Of a stretch of DNA of 10,504 nucleotides, positions 1 through 7,229 are shown piece after piece (position 1 is the stretch's first letter; every line of letters starts with the position of its first letter). A program made the position numbers and the translations under genes. Below the pieces are notes generated by a model. It was not told the DNA's origin. It searched no databases and saw only the letters and a list, made by a program, of their open reading frames with translations. Source of the DNA: Bacteroidales bacterium UBA6340 (GTDB lineage Bacteria; Bacteroidota; Bacteroidia; Bacteroidales; Paludibacteraceae); contig DJSG01000082.1 in assembly GCA_002440265.1 (NCBI GenBank), positions 52,241-62,744 of the forward strand, given 5' to 3'.

Positions 1-138
1 CTGCAGACGTAAGCAGCCCGTGTTCTTTGACATACTAATACTGCCCGTGAGGGTAGTGAACAAGCATCAACAGGAAGGCCTGTTGATTCGAGTAGAATAA
101 GGGGGTATTCCAAACCTCTACTTGCAGGGGACTTCAAT
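1..138 (+). other. Gene-free edge region with consecutive short hairpins (possible structured RNA)
   Basis: No coding region is visible. Three local hairpins lie in a row. 40-46 pairs with 51-57 around a GTGA loop (a GNRA tetraloop on the plus strand). 66-74 pairs perfectly over 9 bp with 79-87 around AAGG. 95-99 pairs with 106-110, or alternatively 91-95 with 118-122. The string GTTCTTTGACATA at 22-34 resembles a boxA antitermination element, as found in rRNA leaders and some other leaders. The run of stems followed by the terminator-like hairpin at 139-178 would fit the 3' part of a plus-strand non-coding RNA entering from outside the window. I do not recognise an RNA family, and it could equally be the trailer of an upstream gene. 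Confidence 0.3.
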
Positions 139-178
139 GCAAAGAGGCTGCCTTGTGCTTGTCAGACAGCCTCTTTGT
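139..178. terminator. Terminator-like hairpin, probably bidirectional
   Basis: Bases 141-150 (AAAGAGGCTG) pair perfectly with 167-176 (CAGCCTCTTT) around a 16-nt loop, and 139-140 extend the stem by a C-G and a G-T pair. It lies 22 bases beyond the stop codon of the minus-strand BspA-like gene and just after the hairpin-rich region 1-138, so it could end transcripts from both sides. The uridine-rich part of each 3' arm is inside the stem and no long T-run follows, which makes it weaker than the other two terminators in the window. Its 5' arm and loop share 15 of 16 bases with the terminator at 7230-7270. Confidence 0.55.
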
Positions 179-199
179 GCAGAAGATAGAAATTAGAGG

Positions 200-3100
200 C
201 TACTTGACCTCTACGCCTGCAGGAGTGTATATCTTATTGTCGCGGAGGATATACAACTGTCCGTTGCGTATAATTTTTTGAGCGGATGTCCCTGCGCAGG
301 GAGATATAACCGGTTCGAGGTCGGTAGGTGTATCCATTGTGCATTGGATGAACTTGAAAGAGCCGAACACCATGTCTGTCTGGTAGGTCTCAAGGCTGCT
401 GCATGGCACGTACAGGTATCCGTTGTAGTTGTAGAAACTGCTCTGCTCTGCATACGGCGGATTGGTAGCGTTGCAATAGGTATGAATCAGGTTGCGGCAG
501 CCAAAGAATGCATTGTCACTGATGTTTCGTACTTCACTGCCCAATACCAACTTGCCCAAAGCCGTACACCCGCTGAATGCTCCGCTGCCAATCGTTTCCA
601 CATTGTGCTCCGCACTCACGAAGGTGATGGCGGTGTTGCCGGCAAAGGCATTGTCTGCAATGGCGACAACGGGGTAGAGTACATCACAACCTATCATATC
701 CGGTATCACAACATGGGTGATGGTATCGTTGCGCAGCCCCGTGATTGTGGCAGTCTCGGCAACATCATCAATGGTGTAGGAGAAATCGTTGTGCTTGAAT
801 GCCAGTGTCATATTGACAATGCTATCGCAGCCATAGATGTTCGCCAGTGTTTGCGTGTAGGTACCGCTCTCGGTGTAAACGACTCCGTTCCAATCATAAT
901 AGTCAGCATCGCATACCATCATCTGTACATCATACTGCTTGGGTACGCAGATGACGCGTATGTCGGTGAAGTCGCTCCATGGCGATGTGGTCTTATATGC
1001 CTCTACCGCCGTTTCGGGAACATAGAGAGGTGTGGAGGTGGGGACATTGTAGAATACGTCTTCGCCACAGGTCGGAGGAACGTCAGCATAAGAAGTGATG
1101 GAGGTGAGGTTTCTGCACGAAGAGAACGCTCTCTCACCTATGTAGGTAAGGCTGCTTGGCAGAGTGACAGCGGATAATCTGCTGCAACTGCTGAATGCAT
1201 ACGTGGTGATACTGACAGTTCCTTCTCTGACAGATAGTTCCATGTTGTAGTTGTTATATCCTTTGTATTTGTACAACACTTTTCCGACATACACTAATCC
1301 GTCAGGTTGGCTTTTGTACCAAGTACTACTTGTGCTAAATGCATCTATTTCAATACGTTGCAAACTGTTTCCTCCTGTGACGGATTCGAGGTTCCTGCAA
1401 TTGTAGAACGCTCTTCTCCCTATGGAAACGAGGTTGTCAGGGAAGTCTATGGCGGTCAGTTTGCTGCAATTGTAGAACGCATAGGAGCCAATGGATGTGA
1501 TGCCTTGCGGGAGACTGATGGAAACTATTGTACTGCGCCAATTGTACCAAGGTTGGGAATTGCCATTGTAGTTGTACATATCCCCGTCGCCCGTAATGGT
1601 GAGTGCCCTGTCTATGGGGTCATACGCCCAATACAGGTTGTCTCCGCAATGACCGGACACTGCATAGTCAAAAATAGCCGTAAGGGTTGTGTCTTGGGTA
1701 AGCGTCAGCGTGCGCGGGTTGTCGGTATTGCCGTCGCTCCAACGAGAGAAACTATATTGGTTTTTCGTGGGAATCGCCACAATGGTGACATTGCTGCTTT
1801 CGCAGGACGATTGTGCGGTGGTACAATAGCCTTTGTTGTAGTCATTGGTCAAGAGGGTAATGTCAAAAGCACTGCGCTCGCGTATATTACTGAACTTCTG
1901 ATAACATTCTGCCGAAGCATACGTATCTACAGCGCCGCAAGGCACATAAAGGGTGGCTTGGGTGTATATACTGCTGTTTTGTTTCTCCATTGCGGGAGGT
2001 GTAGTACTCTCTAATCGCAAAGTGGTCAGTTTGGAATAGAATGCATAGGTTCCAATGGTAGTAACGCTGTTTGGAATGGTGACGGACAGGATATGATTAT
2101 AACTTAGCGCAGACGGGGAAATGCTAACGGTTCCTGCTTTGACGACAAGCGCAGTGTCGCGAGGTACCGTGCCTTTGTAGTCGTACAGAACACTGTTGAT
2201 ATATACTATTCCTTTAGGTTGCTCACTATACCAAGCCGTGTTCCTAAAGGCACCACTGCCAATATCAATGACACTTGCGGGAATCATGATGGCACTGAGA
2301 AGTGTACATCCGTTGAAAGCAGAGGTGCCGATGCTTTCAACTTGTTTGCCGATAATAACAGATGACAGATTGGTACATTCCCGGAATGCATAAATGCCAA
2401 TACTCTTTACCTTGTTGGGAATGATGACGGAAGTGATGTTCTTGCATTGATAGAACGCATAGTCGCCGATAGATGTGATGTTTTGCCCGATACTAATCAT
2501 AGTGATAGAGTCTCGGAGCAGAATCCATGGAATAGTTGAGGAGTTGTAATCATACATATCACCACTACCCGTAATCAACAGCAATCCATCAATGAATGTC
2601 CAATGCGCATTGTCACCGCAGACACCCGTGTAGGCAAAGTGTGCAACGAAAGTGGTGTCCTGTGTGAGTTTGATACGGCGGGTTGGGGTCTCGCTGCCGT
2701 CGCTCCACGATGAGAATACATAGTTGGTGTTGGCAACAGCCGTGATGACAAGGCTATCCGACTGACAATCAGATTTCTCGTAAAGGACATATCCTCTGAC
2801 GGGGTCGCTGCTATATGCAGACACCTTGTAATTCTGGATTTCCTGCAGATTGAATTGTCCCCAATCGGTGGCGAGGTATGTGTCTCGGGAGCCGCAAGGA
2901 ACCAACACACACATATCGCTACGTACATTCCGGAAAGCATAGGTATCAATGGCAGGCGGTGTCGCGTTTCCGATTGTGAATAGAGAAAGTGAGGTGCAAC
3001 CGTAGAAAGTATATGAGTTAATTGTATTGAGGTCGCTGCCAATGGAAACTGATGATAGTGCAGAACAAGATGAAAAGGCACTGCTGCCTAATTGGTTGAC

Positions 3101-4672
3101 GTTCTGCATTTTGGCGGAAGTCAGAGATTTACACCCATTAAACGCAGAATTGCCAATGATTGTAATGTGGTTCAGATTTATATCTTGGAGTGCACTGCAG
3201 TTGTAGAATGTTCTTTCGTTAATTGTTGTGATTTTCTCAGGGATACGGATTTGTTGCAGTTTGCTCATTCCATAGCATAGATAGGCGGGAATACTATCCA
3301 CCGACTCACCTATGATGAATGTGGTTATGCTATCTCGTCCACCCATAAACGGACCATACTGATCCATACTACCACTGTAATTTTGATAGAATGTTTTTGC
3401 ACAATTCCGTGCGTTCCAATAGACGGTGGATACCTTACAACCGCTAAAGGCATATATACCAATTGTCTTTACACTGTCAGGAATCGTTATATTCTTGACA
3501 TTTTTGCATTGTACAAAGGCATACGACCCAATGGAGGTAAGGTCTTGGGGAAGATTGATAACAGAGATACTGTCCCTGAATAACTGCCACGGAGCACTAT
3601 TTGTCATGAAAGCACCTGTAGAGGAATAAAAGGAAGAATATGAGTTCATTTCTCCAAATCCTGTGATTGACAATACACCGGCATTGTACGTCCATTGCAG
3701 GTTTTCTCCGCAAGTGCCGGAATAAATGGGCGTAAACAAGGCTGTGAAGGTGGTGTCTTGGTTTAGCACGATGGTGCGAGGATTATCTGTAACCCCATCG
3801 CTCCAACGAGAAAATACGTAACCTCCGTTTGGCGTGGCTGTGATTTCAATGTTGTTATTGCCGCACAATGATTTGCTAACCTGTGCAGACCCCTTTAAAA
3901 TATCTTCGGTCAATGTGTAAATGGTGTGGCTCGGTAGTGCTTGGATGTTGCATTCGTTCCAGTACTCAGCGTTGGCATACGCCTCTTGTGCTCCACAGGG
4001 AATGAAGATAGGTACCCCTGCTGTGGTGTTACTGAAAGTGGACGAGGTGATAGTTGGCGGAGTTTCTGCTAACATATTGATATGGCAAAGCACTTTGCAA
4101 GAACTAAAAACACGATTCCCTATTTGTGAAACACCCCGACCGATGGTGACGGTGAGGAGAGAGACTCCTGAACAGAATGCATTATCGTTGATAGTAGTTA
4201 CACTATCCGGAATAGTAATGCGTTTCAATGCATCGCAATAGGCAAAAGCATATTTGCCTAAAGTGGTAACGCGTTTGCCAATGACAACAGAAGAAAGTTG
4301 GTAGCAACTGGCAAAGGCATAGTCTCCGATAAGAGTTACACTATCTGTGATAGAGATGTGTTTGATATTTTTGCAAAGACGAAATGCATTTGCACCGATA
4401 GAGGTCAGTCCTTGCGGCAGGTCAATTGTGGTGATGCTGTCGCGGACAGAGTACCATGGTGCTGCTGTGGCTCCCAAAGGGGTGTTGTCCTGCATCTCGC
4501 CGGAGCCGGTGATGGTGAGGGTGCCATCGGCGTAGTGCCAATAGAGGTTTTCACCGCATTGACCGCTGAGTTCTTCCTCGGACAGCGGGACCGCGTTTTG
4601 GGAAAGTGCAGTTTGAGCACAGAGTGTTGCTGCTGCCAAAATAGCAAACAGGAGATAGTAAACTTTTCTCAT
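200..4672 (-). CDS. BspA-like leucine-rich-repeat surface protein, 1490 aa
   Basis: Secreted cell-surface protein of the BspA-like LRR_5 type; family members mediate adhesion to host matrix or to other bacteria, but the ligand here is unknown. Residues 1-25 form a signal peptide (MRKVYYLLFAILAAATLCAQ). Four modules follow, each opening with a CG(E/D)N..W....G.L.ITG.G(E/D)M segment (near residues 39, 321, 685, 1009), then LRRs of the form (I/V)TSIG.YAF..CKN(I/V). Modules 1-3 end in an InlB-B-repeat-like segment around F(S)RWSDG (residues about 285-313, 651-679, 973-1001). A YDWNG...TYTQTL....GCDSI segment (about 1259-1290) and a last LRR block follow. The tail, KIIRNGQLYILRDNKIYTPAG, looks like the short C-terminal sorting region of Bacteroidales type IX secretion cargo (inference). 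I chose the ATG at 4672 because it begins the signal peptide; the upstream in-frame extension starts at a GTG at 4732. The gene is monocistronic, with its promoter in the inverted-repeat segment at 4767-4944. Confidence 0.93.
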   Translation of the reverse strand: MRKVYYLLFAILAAATLCAQTALSQNAVPLSEEELSGQCGENLYWHYADGTLTITGSGEMQDNTPLGATAAPWYSVRDSITTIDLPQGLTSIGANAFRLCKNIKHISITDSVTLIGDYAFASCYQLSSVVIGKRVTTLGKYAFAYCDALKRITIPDSVTTINDNAFCSGVSLLTVTIGRGVSQIGNRVFSSCKVLCHINMLAETPPTITSSTFSNTTAGVPIFIPCGAQEAYANAEYWNECNIQALPSHTIYTLTEDILKGSAQVSKSLCGNNNIEITATPNGGYVFSRWSDGVTDNPRTIVLNQDTTFTALFTPIYSGTCGENLQWTYNAGVLSITGFGEMNSYSSFYSSTGAFMTNSAPWQLFRDSISVINLPQDLTSIGSYAFVQCKNVKNITIPDSVKTIGIYAFSGCKVSTVYWNARNCAKTFYQNYSGSMDQYGPFMGGRDSITTFIIGESVDSIPAYLCYGMSKLQQIRIPEKITTINERTFYNCSALQDINLNHITIIGNSAFNGCKSLTSAKMQNVNQLGSSAFSSCSALSSVSIGSDLNTINSYTFYGCTSLSLFTIGNATPPAIDTYAFRNVRSDMCVLVPCGSRDTYLATDWGQFNLQEIQNYKVSAYSSDPVRGYVLYEKSDCQSDSLVITAVANTNYVFSSWSDGSETPTRRIKLTQDTTFVAHFAYTGVCGDNAHWTFIDGLLLITGSGDMYDYNSSTIPWILLRDSITMISIGQNITSIGDYAFYQCKNITSVIIPNKVKSIGIYAFRECTNLSSVIIGKQVESIGTSAFNGCTLLSAIMIPASVIDIGSGAFRNTAWYSEQPKGIVYINSVLYDYKGTVPRDTALVVKAGTVSISPSALSYNHILSVTIPNSVTTIGTYAFYSKLTTLRLESTTPPAMEKQNSSIYTQATLYVPCGAVDTYASAECYQKFSNIRERSAFDITLLTNDYNKGYCTTAQSSCESSNVTIVAIPTKNQYSFSRWSDGNTDNPRTLTLTQDTTLTAIFDYAVSGHCGDNLYWAYDPIDRALTITGDGDMYNYNGNSQPWYNWRSTIVSISLPQGITSIGSYAFYNCSKLTAIDFPDNLVSIGRRAFYNCRNLESVTGGNSLQRIEIDAFSTSSTWYKSQPDGLVYVGKVLYKYKGYNNYNMELSVREGTVSITTYAFSSCSRLSAVTLPSSLTYIGERAFSSCRNLTSITSYADVPPTCGEDVFYNVPTSTPLYVPETAVEAYKTTSPWSDFTDIRVICVPKQYDVQMMVCDADYYDWNGVVYTESGTYTQTLANIYGCDSIVNMTLAFKHNDFSYTIDDVAETATITGLRNDTITHVVIPDMIGCDVLYPVVAIADNAFAGNTAITFVSAEHNVETIGSGAFSGCTALGKLVLGSEVRNISDNAFFGCRNLIHTYCNATNPPYAEQSSFYNYNGYLYVPCSSLETYQTDMVFGSFKFIQCTMDTPTDLEPVISPCAGTSAQKIIRNGQLYILRDNKIYTPAGVEVK

Positions 4673-4766
4673 AGTACTATTAATTTTGTGTTGATTTATA
4701 TTTTTAGTTATTTGATTTACATTATATCTCACCCAATACAGTCATCATCTTACCACCCTGCCGGTT

Positions 4767-4793
4767 CATAAAAAATGACCGTTTATTTGAACC
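4767..4793 (+). repeat. Left arm of 27-bp inverted repeat
   Basis: This arm is the reverse complement of 4918-4944 at 25 of 27 positions. The core 4777-4793 (GACCGTTTATTTGAACC) matches perfectly over 17 bp; the two differences, at 4769 and 4776, are both transitions. The left arm also sits in its own dyad: GGTTCA at 4763-4768 pairs with TGAACC at 4788-4793. That symmetry is what a site-specific recombinase site might show. The bspA-like transcript would read through this arm. Confidence 0.9.
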
Positions 4794-4832
4794 CACCTTG
4801 TGTTTCCAACCGCTCAACACACGACATCGGCA

Positions 4833-4864
4833 CAAAGGTACTGCTTTTTATTGATATACACAAA
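4833..4864 (-). promoter_or_regulatory. Bacteroidota-type promoter of the BspA-like gene
   Basis: On the minus strand the -33 box TTTG (4864-4861) is followed by exactly 20 bases and then TACCTTTG (4840-4833), matching the Bacteroidota sigma-ABfr consensus TTTG-N19-21-TAnnTTTG. Transcription should begin near 4826, giving a 5' leader of about 150 nt before the ATG at 4672. The whole promoter lies between the inverted repeats. Confidence 0.8.
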
Positions 4865-4917
4865 CTTTTGGGTGTTATTTTTCTGTAAATGTTCAACATC
4901 TGCATTTGCGTGGTATA

Positions 4918-4944
4918 GGTTCAAATAAACGGTCGTTTTTTGTG
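4918..4944 (-). repeat. Right arm of 27-bp inverted repeat
   Basis: Partner of 4767-4793. The perfect core is 4918-4934 (GGTTCAAATAAACGGTC), followed by G and a run of six T. The arms are 124 bp apart (4794-4917), too far for a simple terminator hairpin but normal for an invertible DNA segment. I see no clear target-site duplication outside the arms, which argues mildly against a miniature transposon. Confidence 0.9.
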
Positions 4945-4967
4945 GTACCTTGATATTATCACACGGG

Positions 4968-5000
4968 TTGTTCTGCCATATTGGCAGGTTATTACCTTTG
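4968..5000 (+). promoter_or_regulatory. Probable htpG promoter
   Basis: TACCTTTG at 4993-5000 is a perfect -7 box on the plus strand. The best -33 candidate is GTTG ending at 4970, which gives a 22-base spacer, slightly longer than usual. Transcription would start near 5007, about 70 nt upstream of the htpG ATG. The promoter lies outside the inverted-repeat segment, so basal htpG expression should not depend on its orientation. No CIRCE-type heat-shock operator is visible. Confidence 0.65.
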
Positions 5001-5020
5001 GCAAAGTATTTGTACAATAG

Positions 5021-5062
5021 ATAGTGCGTAATGCTAAATGCATAATGCGCAATGTATAATGA
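5021..5062 (+). repeat. Six-unit degenerate heptad tandem repeat, htpG leader
   Basis: Six consecutive 7-mers (ATAGTGC, GTAATGC, TAAATGC, ATAATGC, GCAATGT, ATAATGA) follow a consensus close to NTAATGC. The array lies between the htpG promoter and its start codon. Five units contain ATG (5031, 5038, 5045, 5052, 5059), which creates spurious upstream starts and lengthens the apparent htpG reading frame. Confidence 0.85.
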
Positions 5063-5079
5063 TTAAAACAAAAAGCAAT

Positions 5080-7167
5080 ATGACAAACAAAGGTAATATC
5101 GGGGTTACGTCAGATAACATCTTCCCCGTCATCAAAAAGTTTCTGTATTCAGACCACGAGATATTTCTCCGTGAGTTGATTAGTAACGCCGTGGACGCTA
5201 CGCAGAAGTTGAAGACTCTCGCCAGTGTGGGTGAAGTCAAGGGCGACCTTGGCGATACACGTGTGCGCGTGCTGATAGACAAAGACAAGCACACCCTCAC
5301 CGTGCGCGACCATGGTATCGGTATGACCGCCGAAGAGGTGGACAAGTACATCAACCAAATCGCGTTCTCGGGTGCTGAGGAGTTCGTGAACAAGTACAAG
5401 GACAAGGCAGAAGCCATCATCGGACACTTCGGATTGGGCTTTTACAGTGCATTCATGGTAGCCGACAAGGTGGAGATATTCTCACAATCGTACAAGGAGG
5501 ATGCCAAAGCAGTTCACTGGAGTTGCGACGGCACGCCCGAATACACGATGGAGGAGACCATCAAAGCAGACCGCGGTACAGATATAGTGCTGCATATCAA
5601 TGACGAGTTCAAGCAGTATCTGGAGGACGCTACCATTGAGGGCTTGCTGAAGAAGTACTGCAAGTTCCTGCCTGTTGAGATTGCTTTCGGCAAGAAGAAA
5701 GAGTGGAAAGACGGCAAGCAAGTGGAGACCGACGAGGATAATATCATCAACGATGTGAACCCCGCATGGACACGCAAGCCGAGCGAACTCACGGACGAGG
5801 ACTACGACAAGTTCTACCACGAGTTGTACCCCGACCAAATGGACGAGCCGCTGTTCCATATCCACTTGAACGTGGACTATCCGTTCCACTTGACGGGTAT
5901 ATTGTACTTCCCGAAGATTAAGAACAACCTCGACATCCACCGCAATAAGATACAACTCTATTGCAACCAAGTGTTCGTGACCGATGAAGTGGAGAACATT
6001 GTGCCTCAGTATCTGACGTTGCTGCATGGTGTGATAGACAGTCCGGATATTCCGTTGAACGTCAGCCGCAGTTACCTACAGAGCGACAACAACGTGAAGA
6101 AGATAAGCGGATATATCACCAAGAAGGTGGCTGACAAATTGACAGAGATATTCAAGAACAACCGTGAGGACTTCGAGAAGAAGTGGGACGACATCAAGTT
6201 GTTTATCCAATACGGTATGCTCTCAGATGAGAAGTTCTACGACCGTGCAGTGGGCTTCGCGTTGATGAAGAACATCGAGGGCAAGTACTTCACCCTTGAC
6301 GAGTACAAGGCAAAGGTCAAAGACAATCAGACGGACAAGAACGGAGACCTCATTCTGCTGTATGCACAAGACGCCGATGCTTCGTACGCCTATATCGAGC
6401 GCGCCAAGGAGAAAGGCTATGATGTGCTGCTGATGGACGGTGAGTTGGATGTACACGCCATGAGCCAAGCCGAACAGAAGAGTTACGGCAACGGCACAGA
6501 CGACGATAAGAAAGACGTCATCCGCTTCGTGCGCGTGGACTCCGATGTGATTGAGAACCTCATCAGCAAGGCAGACAAAGCCGCTGTCAACCTGTCCGCA
6601 GCCGATGAAGATGCGCTGCGCTACACTTTCGAAACTCAGTTGCCAAAAACCGATAAAACCAACTATGTAGTCAGTCTTGAGGCTGTCTCGGCTGACGCCC
6701 TACCTGTTTTCCTGACTCAGAACGAGTTCATGCGCCGTATGAAAGAGATGTCCGCCCATCAGCAAGGCATGTCGTTCTATGGGCAGATGCCTGACCAGTA
6801 CAACTTGGTCATCAACACTGCCAACCCGAAAGTTACAACTCTGTTGCAGGACATCAACACCGCTTGCAGTGAGAAGACTACTCCGTTGCTTGAGCAGATA
6901 GCCGCCAAGCAGAAAGAGGAGGACGACCTCCGTACTGCACAGAAAGACAAGAAGGAGGCTGACCTCACACAAGAGGAGAAGGACGCCGTTACCAATGTTA
7001 CGAAAGAATTGGCTGCTCTGCGTCAGCAACTCAAAGAGCAGTACGGCGAGTATGCCAAGGCTTCGGACAAGGTACACCAATTGATTGACATTGCTATGTT
7101 GGCAAGCGGTCAGTTGAAAGGCGAAGCACTCGCCAAGTTCGTGAACCGTAGTGTGGAGATGCTGTGA
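5080..7167 (+). CDS. htpG: Molecular chaperone HtpG (Hsp90 family), 695 aa
   Basis: Cytosolic ATP-dependent Hsp90 chaperone, working as a homodimer with DnaK-system partners in protein folding. The N-terminal GHKL ATPase is intact: FLRELISNAVDAT with the Mg/ATP-binding Asn at residue 36, DHGIGM at 77-82, GHFGLGFYSAF of the lid at 115-125, and RGTDIVLHI at 165-173. The middle domain has HGVIDSPDIPLNVSRSYLQ (about 316-334) with the catalytic Arg near 330. A charged, Lys/Glu-rich, probably coiled-coil stretch near residues 605-650 precedes the C-terminal dimerisation end. At 695 aa it is longer than E. coli HtpG (624) but normal for Bacteroidetes. I chose the ATG at 5080 because MTNKGNIGVTSDNIF matches family N-termini; the in-frame ATGs at 5038 and 5059 are products of the heptad repeat. 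It is monocistronic, convergent with murI. Confidence 0.98.
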   Translation: MTNKGNIGVTSDNIFPVIKKFLYSDHEIFLRELISNAVDATQKLKTLASVGEVKGDLGDTRVRVLIDKDKHTLTVRDHGIGMTAEEVDKYINQIAFSGAEEFVNKYKDKAEAIIGHFGLGFYSAFMVADKVEIFSQSYKEDAKAVHWSCDGTPEYTMEETIKADRGTDIVLHINDEFKQYLEDATIEGLLKKYCKFLPVEIAFGKKKEWKDGKQVETDEDNIINDVNPAWTRKPSELTDEDYDKFYHELYPDQMDEPLFHIHLNVDYPFHLTGILYFPKIKNNLDIHRNKIQLYCNQVFVTDEVENIVPQYLTLLHGVIDSPDIPLNVSRSYLQSDNNVKKISGYITKKVADKLTEIFKNNREDFEKKWDDIKLFIQYGMLSDEKFYDRAVGFALMKNIEGKYFTLDEYKAKVKDNQTDKNGDLILLYAQDADASYAYIERAKEKGYDVLLMDGELDVHAMSQAEQKSYGNGTDDDKKDVIRFVRVDSDVIENLISKADKAAVNLSAADEDALRYTFETQLPKTDKTNYVVSLEAVSADALPVFLTQNEFMRRMKEMSAHQQGMSFYGQMPDQYNLVINTANPKVTTLLQDINTACSEKTTPLLEQIAAKQKEEDDLRTAQKDKKEADLTQEEKDAVTNVTKELAALRQQLKEQYGEYAKASDKVHQLIDIAMLASGQLKGEALAKFVNRSVEML

Positions 7168-7207
7168 TTAGGGATTAGAGATTAGAGAATAGAGAGTAGG
7201 GATTAGG
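7166..7207 (+). repeat. Six-unit degenerate heptad tandem repeat after htpG
   Basis: Six consecutive 7-mers with consensus GATTAGR (GATTAGG, GATTAGA, GATTAGA, GAATAGA, GAGTAGG, GATTAGG). The first unit overlaps the last two bases of the htpG TGA stop codon. Period and copy number equal those of the array in front of htpG, but the unit sequence differs. It is part of the htpG 3' untranslated region, just upstream of the terminator. Confidence 0.9.
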
Positions 7208-7229
7208 AATTGCATGATTCGTTGAAGAC

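Larger units (their letters stand above)
4767..4944. promoter_or_regulatory. Putative invertible promoter segment (phase-variation switch)
   Basis: Seen: two 27-bp inverted repeats bound 124 bp containing one good Bacteroidota promoter directed at the BspA-like gene. Known: Bacteroidales switch capsule and outer-surface protein genes by inverting promoter segments between short inverted repeats, using serine recombinases (Mpi type) or tyrosine recombinases. Inferred: this is such a switch, shown in the ON state for the surface protein. Inversion maps base i to 9711-i, which would put the -7 box at 4871-4878 on the plus strand, facing htpG. No recombinase gene is in the window. An immobile MITE-like remnant is the main alternative. 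Confidence 0.65.

Noticed and set aside
278..2014. Long plus-strand open frames (278-1177 and 1307-2014) opposite the BspA-like gene
   Set aside because: They are antisense to a strongly supported repetitive coding region, show no recognisable domains, and are low-complexity translations of the LRR repeats in the wrong frame.
4767..4944. Transcription terminator formed by the inverted repeats
   Set aside because: The arms are 124 bp apart with a promoter between them, which does not fit an intrinsic terminator; each arm alone lacks a GC-rich stem.
5021..5062. CRISPR array or telomere-like repeat (also 7166-7207)
   Set aside because: The units are 7 bases with no spacers and only six degenerate copies, so they are short tandem repeats and not CRISPR or telomeric DNA.
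5038..5079. Upstream in-frame ATG start for htpG at 5038 or 5059
   Set aside because: These ATGs belong to the heptad repeat units, and the added residues (MHNAQCIMIKTKSN) do not resemble HtpG N-termini, whereas MTNKGNIG at 5080 does.
5034..6027. Minus-strand frames within htpG (for example 5034-5420 and 5482-6027)
   Set aside because: They are shadows of the codon pattern of a conserved housekeeping gene, without start context or domain similarity.
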